64,000 bases of DNA from NCBI GenBank assembly GCA_911728435.2, contig OU452198.1:15286001-15350000 (forward strand), read 5' to 3'. The stretch is from Apoderus coryli (taxonomy: Eukaryota > Arthropoda > Insecta > Coleoptera > Attelabidae). The notes below the pieces were generated by a model. The model had not been told where the DNA came from and made no database searches. It saw only the letters and a program-made list of their open reading frames with translations. Made by a program: the position numbers and the translations under genes. This document shows, one piece after another, positions 21,401 through 34,000 of the stretch (position 1 is the first letter of the stretch; each line of letters opens with the position of its first letter).

Positions 21401-21420
21401 CATTGTCTTTAAAGACAATG
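21401..21420. repeat. Perfect 20-bp palindrome CATTGTCTTTAAAGACAATG
   Basis: The same terminal words as the two scars are fused head to head. The flanks (ttattt and cttata) are not an exact direct repeat, so the scar reading is weaker here. Confidence 0.4.
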
Positions 21421-21877
21421 CTTATATTATAGTTTATACCTAAGATTAAGAACCTTTCTCGAAGTAATAAAATAAGCTAATTAATTGAATAAGTCTGTGA
21501 TATAAATTTATTCTTAAAACATAAGTATCAAAAATAATATTAATTGGAATGTTTAAAAGCAGCATTTACTTTTTGGTTTTGAATGATAAGTGGGTCCTGT
21601 GAGTAGCTTTGAAATGGGTGTTTAAATATTTAAATAATCTGTCTGTTTATTTTTTATAATAAACACATCGTAGGTAGGTATTTATTTTAATTTGCAAGTG
21701 TGTTTTTTTTATTTGTCATGCGCCGTCAAAATAGCGCAAAAAATCAACCGTCTTAAATGCTATTGAGAATAATACAAGCAGAAAAAAATATACAAGAACA
21801 CGGCTCGAAAAGAAACGATATTACAAATAAGTGTATTCATTTATATTTGCAAGAGATATTTTATAATATTCAAAAAG

Positions 21878-22087
21878 ATGAATCAGTCTGAAACAGTGAA
21901 GGAATTCTATATCAATGATATTGTTTACAAGTTCGATAAGCAACACAGAATTACTATCGGTGCTGTTGTGGACAGTTATGAAGCTTCGTCTGATGTTATG
22001 GATCTTACCGATCAATCCTTGAATGCAGGGCAAATCCGAGTTCTTTGGTACAATAGTTCCAACGAGAAAGTACTTAAACAAACCAAG
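21878..22087 (+). CDS. UBE2O: UBE2O exon 1
   Basis: Codes residues 1-70, from MNQSETVKEFYINDIVYKF to LKQTK. The donor is aaccaag/gtacgt, phase 0. It contains the VLWYNSSNE segment, an SH3-like strand pattern. Confidence 0.85.
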
Positions 22088-25000
22088 GTACGTAGCAACT
22101 GTAGTAGATACTTACTCATTTCTTTTTTGATTCATTGGAATATTCGTCATTTAATAACTAAATTGGTACCGATACGGCGTCTTCGACTAAATAGATACAT
22201 TTTACTATCGATGTGGAAAACAACACTTTGCACTGGTAAAATCATTCGTTTGGACTTAGGTAATCTCGAAGATAATTCACTCGTTCAAAAGTTATTTAGT
22301 TCCCTTACAATTTTCGACTGGATGTCTACAGTACGCGTTGTAGGTATTTTCTGAATAATTTTTTTATACAGATGTAAAGTAGGTATATTATCTTAATGCT
22401 CATTTGCAATATATGTAGATATCATTCCGAGTATTTGAAATAGGTTAAGTACATGAGACGAAGGAAATTTCCTTGTATAGGTGTGTTGATGGCTGTAAAA
22501 TCGGCAGTATTTTAATAGAAAATATCATAGTTCGAATACAGCCATCAACAATAGGTATACAAAACTATTTCCACTGATAACTGAATGGAAAGGTTCATTA
22601 ATTAATGCCATACTTTTGCGGACGTTTCGTCCATCAAATCATCAATAAGGCATGTGAAACAACACTTTTTGTAGGACTTACACTAACCAACAACTATAAA
22701 AAAGGTGTTATTGTGCTAGCACGAAGTTTCCATCCTATATTATATTATTGTATATAGAATTAACATGAATATTTTTGACATAAACCTGTTGTCTGTTTAA
22801 AATCTTGTAATTTTATAAGTACCTACTTATATTTGGATATTTTGATTTCAGGTGCATCTTATGAACAGGGGAATTTTGCCTGGAGATATTGTCCGACGTT
22901 TAGAGAAAGGTATGTATTACTATAACAAAAAATGTATGACTGGGCGATGTGCTCTATACAGGGTGTCCCAGTGTGGACAATTTCTCGGATTGGGGTAGGT
23001 TGTGAAAAAAGAAGGTTATAAGTTCATATAAAGTTTTGTCGAATCGGCCTTCGCTGCAAAGTTATGAGTCCTTAAATACTAGGCCTGAAATTTAGTTTTT
23101 TAATGATAACTTTTGAACCGCCTCGTATAAATTAATGAAATTTTAGTATAATTTACGTCTGATAGGCATAAGATTAGAAGGGGGCCATGTTGAATCGATA
23201 TACGAAATTAATTTATGAAATACCACACTTCATACATTTTAAATAAAAAGTACTTTATCTCGAAACCGGTTTATTTTATCGATATCGAACAAAAGTACCA
23301 TTTTTATAGCAAAATGTTTAAGCTAGTTAAAAACAGTTTCAAAATCACAGTAGCACGACGCATTAAAAAAGGGGGTTAACAATCCCTACGTCAGTACGCC
23401 CATGCGGCCTTAATGAAATGCCATTGTTTTAAATGGGGTTACTCGACGAGTCCCTATCTGCCGTAAACTATACCAAAATTGCATTAATTTATACGAGGCG
23501 GTTCAAAAGTTATCATTAAAATTTCGGGTTTAGTCTTTAAGGGCTCATAACTTTACAGCGAAGACTTATTCGACAAAACTTATATATGAACTTATAACCT
23601 TCTTTTTTCACAACCAACCCCAATCTGAGAGATTGCCCACATATTTTGGGACACCCAGTAATATAGTGCCTAACTACACTATTTCATGTTTTTATTCACG
23701 AAAAACCAGCCGATTGCACAAATTGCGAAATAAGAGGCACAGTTCAACGTAGAATTTAATTCTGCATTAAATAGTCTCCTGAAATACACGATGTTCCTTT
23801 TGAGATAATCATATAATCGTTGTACGAAATAAAATAATATGCGACTTAGTGTCTCGGTATAACCGGATGTCACAATGTCAAACTTAAATCCTTCAAAAAT
23901 AACTTTTTGTCAAACTTGTTAATTTCATATCATTCTTTAGAATATAAACTATACAGGTATACCTAGTTTATATAGGTCTATGTTAAACCATAATTCAAGT
24001 TAATAGTTTTGTTTATTTTTATCGTTTTTTTTAATGATACGTACTTCATCAGACTTAAAAACTCACGATAAAACAAATATATCCTAATACTACAAACATG
24101 AATGTGGCCAAATCAGAAACAGAATAATATCCAGAGAATATGGACTAGAATAAATTTTAGTTTTAGTTTCTAATACTGATGAAGTGCGTATAATGGGACG
24201 AAACGTTGCATCATTTCCCGAAACGTTGCAAAATAGAAATCAAACTAATTTAATTTGAGTTTCATTAATTCCGAAAGACGAGAAATTTAAAATAAAACAT
24301 TGTCAATTTTTTTAATAGATAAGGAAACTCAAAGGGGCTACTGTAAAGAAACTAAACAAACAGCTGTAGTGCAAATTGTTGGTACAAGTAAAGTGGTGGA
24401 GAACGTTGCTGGTCATCGACTACAACCGCTGCGCAGGCTTTCAGTAGAAAGTGCTGTATGTTATGAACAGAAGTTTGGTAGAATTGAGGTTTGTGTTATT
24501 TAATTACATATTATGAGTTAATGATGGCAAGGGCAAAGACTACAGAATAAATATTTAGTAATCTTTGGCAAGCAAGCATATTACCTTAAGTATTTTCGGT
24601 AATATTACATGAATTACTTGATTTCGGGGGGATTTACAAAAATGGAAACTTTAAACTGATAAATTACAGTTAATATACTCGATAAAATTAATGTTATGTT
24701 ATGCTAGCGGGCGGCGTTTGAGCAGCAATGCGAATGGGCCCAATTCTTCCGTAAGCCGTAATAAATAAATAAATAATTTATTGCACAAACATAAAATACA
24801 AAAAATAACATACATTGCGATATTACAATCTGTAATCCACCTATCCAACTTTGTGCAAAAGGTAAGAGATTTGGCTCAAGGCCATTCTTACACTCTACCT
24901 ATATTTCCAACATAACTAATTAATTCACAATAAAAACAATAAAGTAGCAAAAGATAGCAAAAACAGTTCAATTACGTTACATTAAAAAACAAACACAACA

Positions 25001-28000
25001 GATTCTTGTGTTCACATAGAGGCAGTACTATCCCTAGATTGGACCAGAGGGCGGATTTTGTGTTCTGTCGCTTTCCACATGTTGAATTCAACTGTCGATT
25101 TCTACATGTAAAAGAATCAAGACGTTGGCAAAAGTGTATTCGGTACCCCTTGATACCGGTATACTATTCAAAATGTTTTGATAATCTGAACGAGGCTTAA
25201 TATCAAAATTACATCTGGACCGTCTGACTTGCCATCATTTTTTGCTAAAGATTGTATGCCTGTTTTGGTTGAGACATTATGGTTGATTTTCAATTTGGCT
25301 CTTAAAAATAAGGTCTTTGCACAGGAGTGGAAAGTGTTTTAAATGGTAAAATCGATTGCTCTGAGTTGCTGGCTGAGATTGATATAAATGTTCCACGCCT
25401 GGGGAGTCGTAACGGATTAATGTTTTACTGCAAACATCCTATTACTAATCTATACACGAAATCGCCAGTTTTTGTGATGTGCAATAATTTTAATATGATC
25501 TGTAACGATTGCGACATATATGTTATATTAGATCAATAAGTACTATTACGTCTTATTTTTGAATTATCATATTATATTCCTAATTTTAATACGCAATTTC
25601 CCAGTAATTCAAACCCTTTGTTTTTCATTTTCAAAGACAATTCAAAGCCAATAATATTTACAAATTAAGCACGAATTATTGTTTATAAGTAATTTGATAA
25701 TTATGTGAAAATCTACGATTTTCATAAATAATACAAATTCTAGAAGCTATCTGATTCAGCACTTTAAAATAGTATAAATAGTAAGAAATAAAGGATTGGT
25801 TGATAATAATAATTATTATTATTCACTTGAACATTGTCGATCGTAGAAGTTCATTCTGTAATTTCAAAATTGAAAAATAAAGTTATGTGTTAATTGAATA
25901 AAGACCTTTTTTTAAAAAAAGTAAACTTCAACATAAGTTTATAACAAATTGGCGCAGTCAGTAGGATCTCTAAAAAGGAGATCACGAATAAAATAATTAA
26001 AATAAAAATAATTAAAAACAAGTGAGTGAAACTCCATTGGTCTTGTCAGATCAGGACTTGTGCTTGTGCCCCGCTCAGATCAGGACCCTGCATTCGTCGC
26101 CGCCGTACAAGATCGTATAGTCGCCCCGCTCAGATCAGGACACTATATCGGTGGAACTAGCCACTTGTCAGCTCCAAGAAGCTCGAGCTAAGGCTCATTC
26201 CTATTTCAAAGCTCGTTGCAGCTCATAATTCAAAGCTCGTTGAAGCTCATAATTCAAAGCTCGTTGCAGCTCATAATTCAAAGCTCGTTGAAGCTCCTAA
26301 TCCAAGCTCGTGGTAGCTCAAAATCCGAAGTTCATTGGAAAAGAAGATTTCCAAAATCAATCACAATCAAGATTTCCAGACCGCCAAAAGAAAAGAAAAA
26401 CGTGTTTTCAAGAAACGAAGACAAACGATCCAAGACAAAGTCAACATCAAATGTTTGTGAAACTTTATATGTAAGTAATTTTAAAAAAAAATATTTTTGT
26501 AATAATTAAGATTGTTATTTCATTTATTTCATTTATTATTGAGAAAATATAAACTAATATACAATGGCTCAAAATACAAATCAAAATGAAGGTGAAATTG
26601 AAGCATTTAGGCTTTCAGAAATATTCTCATTAATTCCTGAATATGATGGAGACCAGATCGCTCTTAATACGTTCATCAATTCTTGTAGTTGTGCAATTCA
26701 AATGTGCACAGAAAACCAAATACCGTTAGTTACGATGAAAATTAAAAATCAAATAAGAGGCAAAGCAGCTCAATTAATAAATTCTAGAGATTTACATCAT
26801 TGGGTAGAAATTCAACAATTATTAAATGTACATTTTGCTGATCCAAGAGACTTAACATCTTTAATCCAAGACTTGCAGAAAATAGTGCAAAGTCCTAATG
26901 AAAATGCATTAAATTTTGTTTCTCGATTACAAACTCATTTATCAAAATTACATGCAGCTATTAACAAACAAAATTTACCAAGAGAACAAAAGAATGCTCA
27001 AGTTTCGTTAGTTGAAGAAATGTGTCTTAATACTTTATTAACAGGATTAGATCCTAAAATAAGTCACATTATTAGGGCAAGTAATCCTCTTTCTATGCTA
27101 GAAGCAACAAATAGAATAAAAAGGGAATTACAATTATCTTATTTTGAACAACAAAAATCTCGCATACGTTCTAATAATACCAACAATATTCAAACACAAT
27201 CACGAAAACCAAATAATTTCACAAGTAATGTAAAAACTTGTAATTATTGTAAAAAACCTGGACATACTGTTCAAGAATGTCGTAAAAGGCAATATAATAA
27301 TAACTCTAACAATTTCCAAAATCCTAACTCAAGACAAGAATTTGAACCCAGAATCCAGCAACAACAAAACTCAAATTTTAGAAATCAACCACAAAATACT
27401 AATTTCAGAAATCAGCAACAGCAACAAAACTCAAATTTTAGAACACAAAATACAAGTAATTCTAGACCAAATTTTATTAATAACAATAATTATTCGAATC
27501 CAAGTTCTTCTCGAACACATCTTGTAAATAATCATGATGATGAAAATGAAGAAGATGAAAATTTTCGGTTAAACGCCTCGGAAACAACCCAAATGCGGAA
27601 CCATCATATGTAACTTTATATACGCTTTCGAATACTTACTATTACCTAAAAGACGACCTTCAATCAGAGTTAATGAACCGATTGAAGGTTTTGAAATGAA
27701 TGAAAATAAATCATTTGCATAATGTTTTAGAAATAAGTTTGTTTTATAATTATATCTAAGATTTTGTTCACAATTTCCTTTATTAAAGAAAGTAGAAATT
27801 TCAAGTAAAAGTCAAAGCATTGTGTAGCTTTAACTTTTTTTAATAAGAGGGAGTTGTTATATTAGATCAATAAGTACTATTACGTCTTATTTTTGAATTA
27901 TCATATTATATTCCTAATTTTAATACGCAATTTCCCAGTAATTCAAACCCTTTGTTTTTCATTTTCAAAGACAATTCAAAGCCAATAATATTTACAAATT

Positions 28001-31000
28001 AAGCACGAATTATTGTTTATAAGTAATTTGATAATTATGTGAAAATCTACGATTTTCATAAATAATACAAATTCTAGAAGCTATCTGATTCAGCACTTTA
28101 AAATAGTATAAATAGTAAGAAATAAAGGATTGGTTGATAATAATAATTATTATTATTCACTTGAACATTGTCGATCGTAGAAGTTCATTCTGTAATTTCA
28201 AAATTGAAAAATAAAGTTATGTGTTAATTGAATAAAGACCTTTTTTTAAAAAAAGTAAACTTCAACATAAGTTTATAACATATATGATTGTTCGTTTCAC
28301 GACTTAATGGAAACTGTTCGTAGTTTTTTTAGGGTGTGATGTAATAGTAATAGAATGTAATGAAAGTACATGTCTACATCTAAATTTGTTATTTTGTTCA
28401 ATATTATTCCGTTTAGTTTCTTGATTGTGATTGATTTTAGTTTGTTTGATTTACTGTAATTTGATTTATTATCTTTATTATTGTTTATAATGTTGTATTA
28501 TACACTATTGGAGAAAAGTAGAGCAACAAAGTGCTTTTATTTTTTTGAATTTGAAAAACTAATTAAGTATTATTGTAATCCCCAGTAAATTTTAATGAAA
28601 TATTATCCCCAATATTAGTAATATTTCACAATATTTTGGTACACTTTAAACGAAATGCAGGTACAGAAATATTTATAATTATAGAGATCGACGAAATGAA
28701 GTACGACAAAAGTAAAGCAACAAATTGTGTCAACAGTATTTTATTTTACATATTACGATAAAAAAACATTAAACACATTTAATAATTAAACTAGAAGTAT
28801 TATGTTAATAATTATTAGAACATCCATTATTATTTATTATTTGCCAGCAACCAACGTCGCAGCATTGAAGCAATCAATTTTTGGGCAGTATTTTCGGAAA
28901 GGTTTCTCCAAGGTCTATTGATTTTATTTACCAATGATGTTTTATTTGTGAATACTTGTGTACGAATTCCACGCTGAACTTATTCACATAGATTTTAAAT
29001 AAAATTAAAGGTCTGAGGATATAGTGCCACCAACTTCAAAACCAGAACGTTATTTTCTTGAAACCACTCTTAAGCAATTCGGAAGTGTTTTGGATCGTTA
29101 TCCTATTAAAAAATAAAATGCAACGGCATTTCCCACTCTGCATAAGACAACATTTCATTTTGCATTAGATCTCTATAGACAAATCGATCCATGGTGTCAT
29201 TAATGAAGTTTAAAAGACCCACCCCATTCCATGAGAAACAACCCCATGGAAAACACTGCCTTTACCTGTGGGTCTGACGTATTTGGGATGAAATCTTGGA
29301 TTGATTGGCCGTCTTATATGCTTCATTCTATCATAATTGAAAATTTTATAACGCGTTTCATCGATAAATAACACTTTTTCCCAATCGTCTACTGTCCAAT
29401 TTAAATGTCCACGTGCAAATTCAAGCCTAGCCACTCCATTCCTTGCCGAAATAAGCGGTTTTTAGCCGGGCGTCTACTAAATAACTTTGTGTCTACCAAC
29501 CTTCTTTGAACTGTCCGTGGACTATCCTCAATTTCGGAAATTTCAGAAATTATTCTAGGTGCAGACATCCAAGGATCGTTTTGGGAAATTCTTAAGGCGT
29601 CTGTCTGTCGTAGTTGTTGTTTTTCTCGAGCTTGCCGATTTCGGTATATTCTCTAAATGTCCCCCTTCATTGTAACTTGAAATTATTTTGGATACGCTGT
29701 CTCTGGGTAAAAACAAACCGTCTTACAATTGGGCTTGTATTGTACCTTACAAGTGTGCAATCACTACTCTCTGTTTTAATTCTTTCGAAATTGGAGTATC
29801 TCTTGGCATGATTAATCCAGCACAGAAATATTAATTAAACATAAAATAAACTCAGCAAAAATATTTGAACCTTTACTGTCACTAAAACCTTTCTTTTTTA
29901 GGCAAATATTAAAATGTTGCTTTACTTTTGACGCATTACAATATTGTATTAAAAGTTTACGTCAATATCAGTTCATTTGTTTTGATTGTTGGAAAAAGCT
30001 GTTGCCGTCGATAATAGCAGCCTACGTTGACATTTAAGACACGACGTATTTAAATACGATATCATGCAATTAATATTATAAAATCGAGATTTGTCTAATT
30101 TTTCGAAAGTGTTGCTCTACTTTTGTCCAATAGTGTATGTTGCTCTGTAAAGGGATTTATTCTGTTGGGCAATAAACGCTTATTTATTTATTTAAGATTG
30201 TTCCTTTACTTAAGTCAGTTGATAGATCTTTAATAAGTAACTACCGACCGGTTTCCATATTGTCAAACTTTGCGAACATTTTTGAATTTGTGCTTTATGG
30301 TCGCATCTATAACTCAACATGGTCTAATATTGCTGTTCATTCTGCCAACGTATCTGCTGCAGTCTTGGATCATGGAGGTCAAATTGATGTCATATGTGTA
30401 TACAGACTTCACTAAGGCGTTTGATAGGATGGATAATAATAATAATGCATGGATCATGGTATTCTGATGCAGAAATTGGATCAATGCGCTTTGTGTCAAA
30501 CTTAAAATTGTTTTTAATTCGTAGTATGTGTTTTACAATGCATACCAATCTCACAGATTTGTTGCATCTTCTGGGGTTCCTCAGGCCTCTAACTTGACGC
30601 TAGTGTTTTTTCTGTTGTTTGTGAATGACTTGGGAAATAAGCTGGATTGCGATCGGTTAATGTTTGCGGATAATCTTAAGTTGTACTCTTCAATTCAGAA
30701 CATCACTGATTGTGTCAAATTGCACAACAATCTATTACTGGTCGAAGAGTGGTGCAACTTGAATAAACTCTCTTTGAATCCAGTTAAATGTAAATACGTT
30801 AGTTTTACCAGACGGAAAACGATCACTAATTTCAATTACTCCATTAATAACATTCATGTATCTCGTTGTGAATCTGCCACTTGAAGTAATTTTTGATTCT
30901 TAATTTACATTTATTGAACATATCAACAATTGTGTGCTTCAGGCAAATTGCAGAGGATTTAAAAATTTAGGTACTCCCACAGCACTGTATTTCACTGTGC

Positions 31001-34000
31001 GCTCCATGCTTAGATATGGATCACTAATATGGTGTCCTTTATAAGTATAAGATCTTCGTAAATGTTGGAAATTTGGGTCACACCGCCTGCCGATCACCAC
31101 TGATGTGTTGTGGATCAACGAAACGGCCCGTCTGGTGAAAGCATGGTAGTGTGAAACAAATTTCCAACATAACTGAAAGTCTTGTTACTTTATGTAACAA
31201 GCAATTCATTAACATACACGCGATATAATATGTGACATACGCAACAAGGCAAGAAATTGGCGTAAATGGAAAACTTGCAGATCATTGACGCACCTCAACA
31301 TTTTTAAAAATCTTCGAGCTACTATAAAGCAGAAGACCGATATCGCATATCGAAATTATGTTGCGAGCATTGAAAGCACGGTGAAAAGCGATCCACAGAA
31401 TTTGTGGAGATTTGTTCAAAGCAGAAAGAGTAGTTCGAGAATACCGGGGAGTATGGTTGATGTGTTCGGAGAATGTCTTTCTAGTCCGGAAGGTATAGTT
31501 AATGCATTTGCGACCTTTTTTTAGTTCTGAACAGCCATCAGAGCGCGTGCCTGCGGTTGATGTACCGTTTGATTCATCAATTATGGTTGGAATTGTCGAT
31601 CTTCAGGATGTAATTTCCGCAGTGAAAAAACTTAAACATAAAATGACGTCAGGCCCTGATAATATATATCATCATTCTTTTTAAGAGACTGTGCTCATGC
31701 GTTCGCTGAGCCACTGCGCGTTTTGATTAACAAGTCCCTACAGAAGATCTCTCGTGTTTGTCCGATTTATAAATCTGGTGTTAAAGATCATGTTGAGAAT
31801 TATCGGCCAATTTCAATTTTGTCTAACTTCTCGAAGGTTTTTGAGATGGTCGTGTATGTGAAAGTATTTAATCAAGTCAAAAATTGCATCTCCCAATGTC
31901 AACATGGATTTTTTACTGGTCGCTCACCTGTTACCAATCTAACCTGCTTTACTCAGGATATATACTCAGCTCCTAATAATGGCTTACAAGTTGATGCGCT
32001 ATACACTGACTTCTCGAAGGCCTTTGATAGGATCGATCATGCAATACTTATGACTAAGCGGGATATCATGGGCTTTCAACACCGTATTGTTCAATTTTTC
32101 AATTCTTTTCTATCTGACCGCGAGCAATTTGTCGAATTCAGGGATTTTCGATCTTCGTCTTTTACTCCTACCAGTGGTGCACCTCAGGGAAGCAATCTAG
32201 CGCCACTCTTATTTGCTATCTATGTAAACGACATCGTTGATGAAGTCTCTAGCGACTATCTTTTGTTCGCCGATGATTTGAAATTGTATAGACCAATTGC
32301 TACCGAGGACGACTGCATATGCTTGCAACGGGATCTTGAGGAATGGTGCATTAGGAAAAGGCTTCCGCTCAACGTCAGTAAGTGCAAACTCATGTCATTT
32401 ACCAGACGACAGAGTGTAATTAGTTTCAATTATACGCTGGTGTTGTTCTTGAATCTTGTGAGTCAATAAAGGACTTGGGAGTGATCATGGATAGTGAAAT
32501 GACGTTTGATGCTCATATTGACTCTATTTCACAAAGCGCGATCCGAATGATGGGTTTTATTCTCCGCTCAACTACTGATTTTCAGGATATTGACTGTCTG
32601 CTTCAGCTGTACGTAAGTTTTGTCCGCTCTAGATTGGAATATGTCTCTTTTATATGGTCTCCTTTATACCAGGTACACATCAATAAATTGGAGTGTATTC
32701 AAAGAAAATTTTTAAAAATTTTAGCTTTTAAGATCGATGGATATTTCCCAGTCAGGGGCATTGACCATAATATATTGTTAAACAGATTTAATGTTAATTC
32801 ATTGGTTTTTCGTAGATATTCGGCTGGTCAAATATTCCTGTTTAAGCTAATAAACGGCATAACTGACTCTAACTATTTATTTATTCACGGACAAAGTACA
32901 GCATACAATATAATATAACAAATATAATTCCATGCAATACCACACAAATTCAACAATTTTACAAAAACCTAAGAAACTTTAAATTACACAATAAGTAGAC
33001 AATTTAAACATAATTCAAGTTGTACTAAAGCTATTCACAAGACCCACGCCAGGAATAAAGGAAAACCATGATCGTCAACGCAACAGGCATCGATCGACTT
33101 ACGCAAAACTGCCGTCACGACGCTCACATTTCAAACGGCAAATAAATTCACCTATAGGCGCAAAGAAATCAACGCTTAAGCAAGAATTCGCCATCCTGGC
33201 CACTCTAGGGACAAAATTATTTCCTCCGTAATTTGTACGGTGAAATTCCTCATGGCAAAAGGTGAGAGTATCTATTGTTCCTAGACGGTACATGAAAATT
33301 AATATTGGACAACAAATAAGAAGACGATACCATATTGTTCAAAAGCTTATAAAGTATTAATAGATCTCTGACGACCCTGCGATCTCCCAAAGTCGTAAGC
33401 CCCAGCTCGCTCATCCTTGTTCCGTAATCGAACACAAAATCGATAGGACGCGGACGACCAAGCTTAAAGTAAACATACCTAAGGAAATGCCGCTGAACGC
33501 TCTCAACTCGGACAGAATGGCAACCGTATGACAAAATTCTAATAGTATTCACATTACTGAAATTAACCGAGCAACGCTTTATGAAGCCCAACACCTTCAG
33601 ACACCTGGAAGTCGAGTGCCTGATGTGATCCACAAAGCTCAAGGAAGTGTCCAGGTAAACTCCCAGATCCTTGACCGAAGATTTGTATTTTAGGACTGAA
33701 TGGTCGACAAAATATTCATACAAAAGAGGTCTCCTGGTTCGGTTGAAATTTACGCAAAAGCACTTAGAAACATTTAAAGTCATACCATGCAACTCACACC
33801 AATGCACAAATCTCACAACATCCTCCTGCAGAAGATAACAATCTGTGGGACCTCCGATACGCCGGTAACACTTCAGGTCGTCGGCGAAGAGCCTGAATTC
33901 ACTGTGAATGAAACACTGCTTGATATCATTTATAAATAAGTTAAATAACAATGGCCCGAGGTGAGAACCCTGGGGGACACCAGAAGAAACCGAAATAGGG

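Larger units (their letters stand above)
20891..21877. promoter_or_regulatory. 5' flank of UBE2O, with two scar-like palindromes
   Basis: No gene is visible before the UBE2O ATG. It contains palindromes at 21221-21256 and 21401-21420. No TATA box or CpG-rich stretch stands out. Confidence 0.35.
25521..28280 (+). mobile_element. Gag-only LTR retrotransposon (Ty3/gypsy-like, non-autonomous)
   Basis: Two 426-bp LTRs, TGTTAT to ATAACA, are identical as far as I can read. They border a 1908-bp interior with a primer-binding site, a 349-codon gag and a polypurine tract, but no protease, reverse transcriptase, RNase H or integrase. The element sits in a LINE 3' UTR between TATA tetranucleotides (25517-25520 and 28281-28284), a 4-bp target duplication typical of Ty3/gypsy. 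Identical LTRs imply recent insertion, so an autonomous partner presumably supplied pol. Confidence 0.9.
25333..30195 (+). mobile_element. LINE copy 2, 5'-truncated, inserted in copy 1
   Basis: Starts at GKIDCSELLAEIDINVPRLG, matching the C-terminal part of the LINE at 1715-2735, and ends with the same 3' UTR and tail (ggcaataaacgcttatttat at 30170). It is split by the LTR element at 25521-28280 and by the Tc1 element at 28503-30135. Its undisturbed pieces read straight through both insertions. Confidence 0.8.
25200..31040 (+). mobile_element. LINE copy 1 (host of a stacked nest)
   Basis: The left piece (25200-25332) codes TSGPSDLPSFFAKDCMPVL onward to NKVFAQEWK, the segment before RT motif 1. 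The right piece (30196-31040) continues exactly there with IVPLLKSVDRSLISNYRP, YTDFTKAFDRMD, ASSGVPQASNLT, LMFADNLKLYSS and WCNLNKLSLNPVKCKYVS. The 4.9 kb between them is a second LINE and what landed in it. Mutations such as FADN for FADD show copy 1 is dead. Confidence 0.75.

Noticed and set aside
22478..22555. Hairpin gttgatggctgta/tacagccatcaac as a microRNA precursor
   Set aside because: Arms pair for only about 14 bases around a long unpaired loop, which is not a miRNA-like foldback.
26216..26509. 97-codon open frame in the retrotransposon leader
   Set aside because: It is produced by the 24-bp repeats (multiples of three), has a repetitive peptide and overlaps the untranslated leader.
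27342..27527. 61-codon frame inside gag
   Set aside because: Shadow of the Asn/Gln-rich gag repeats in another frame.
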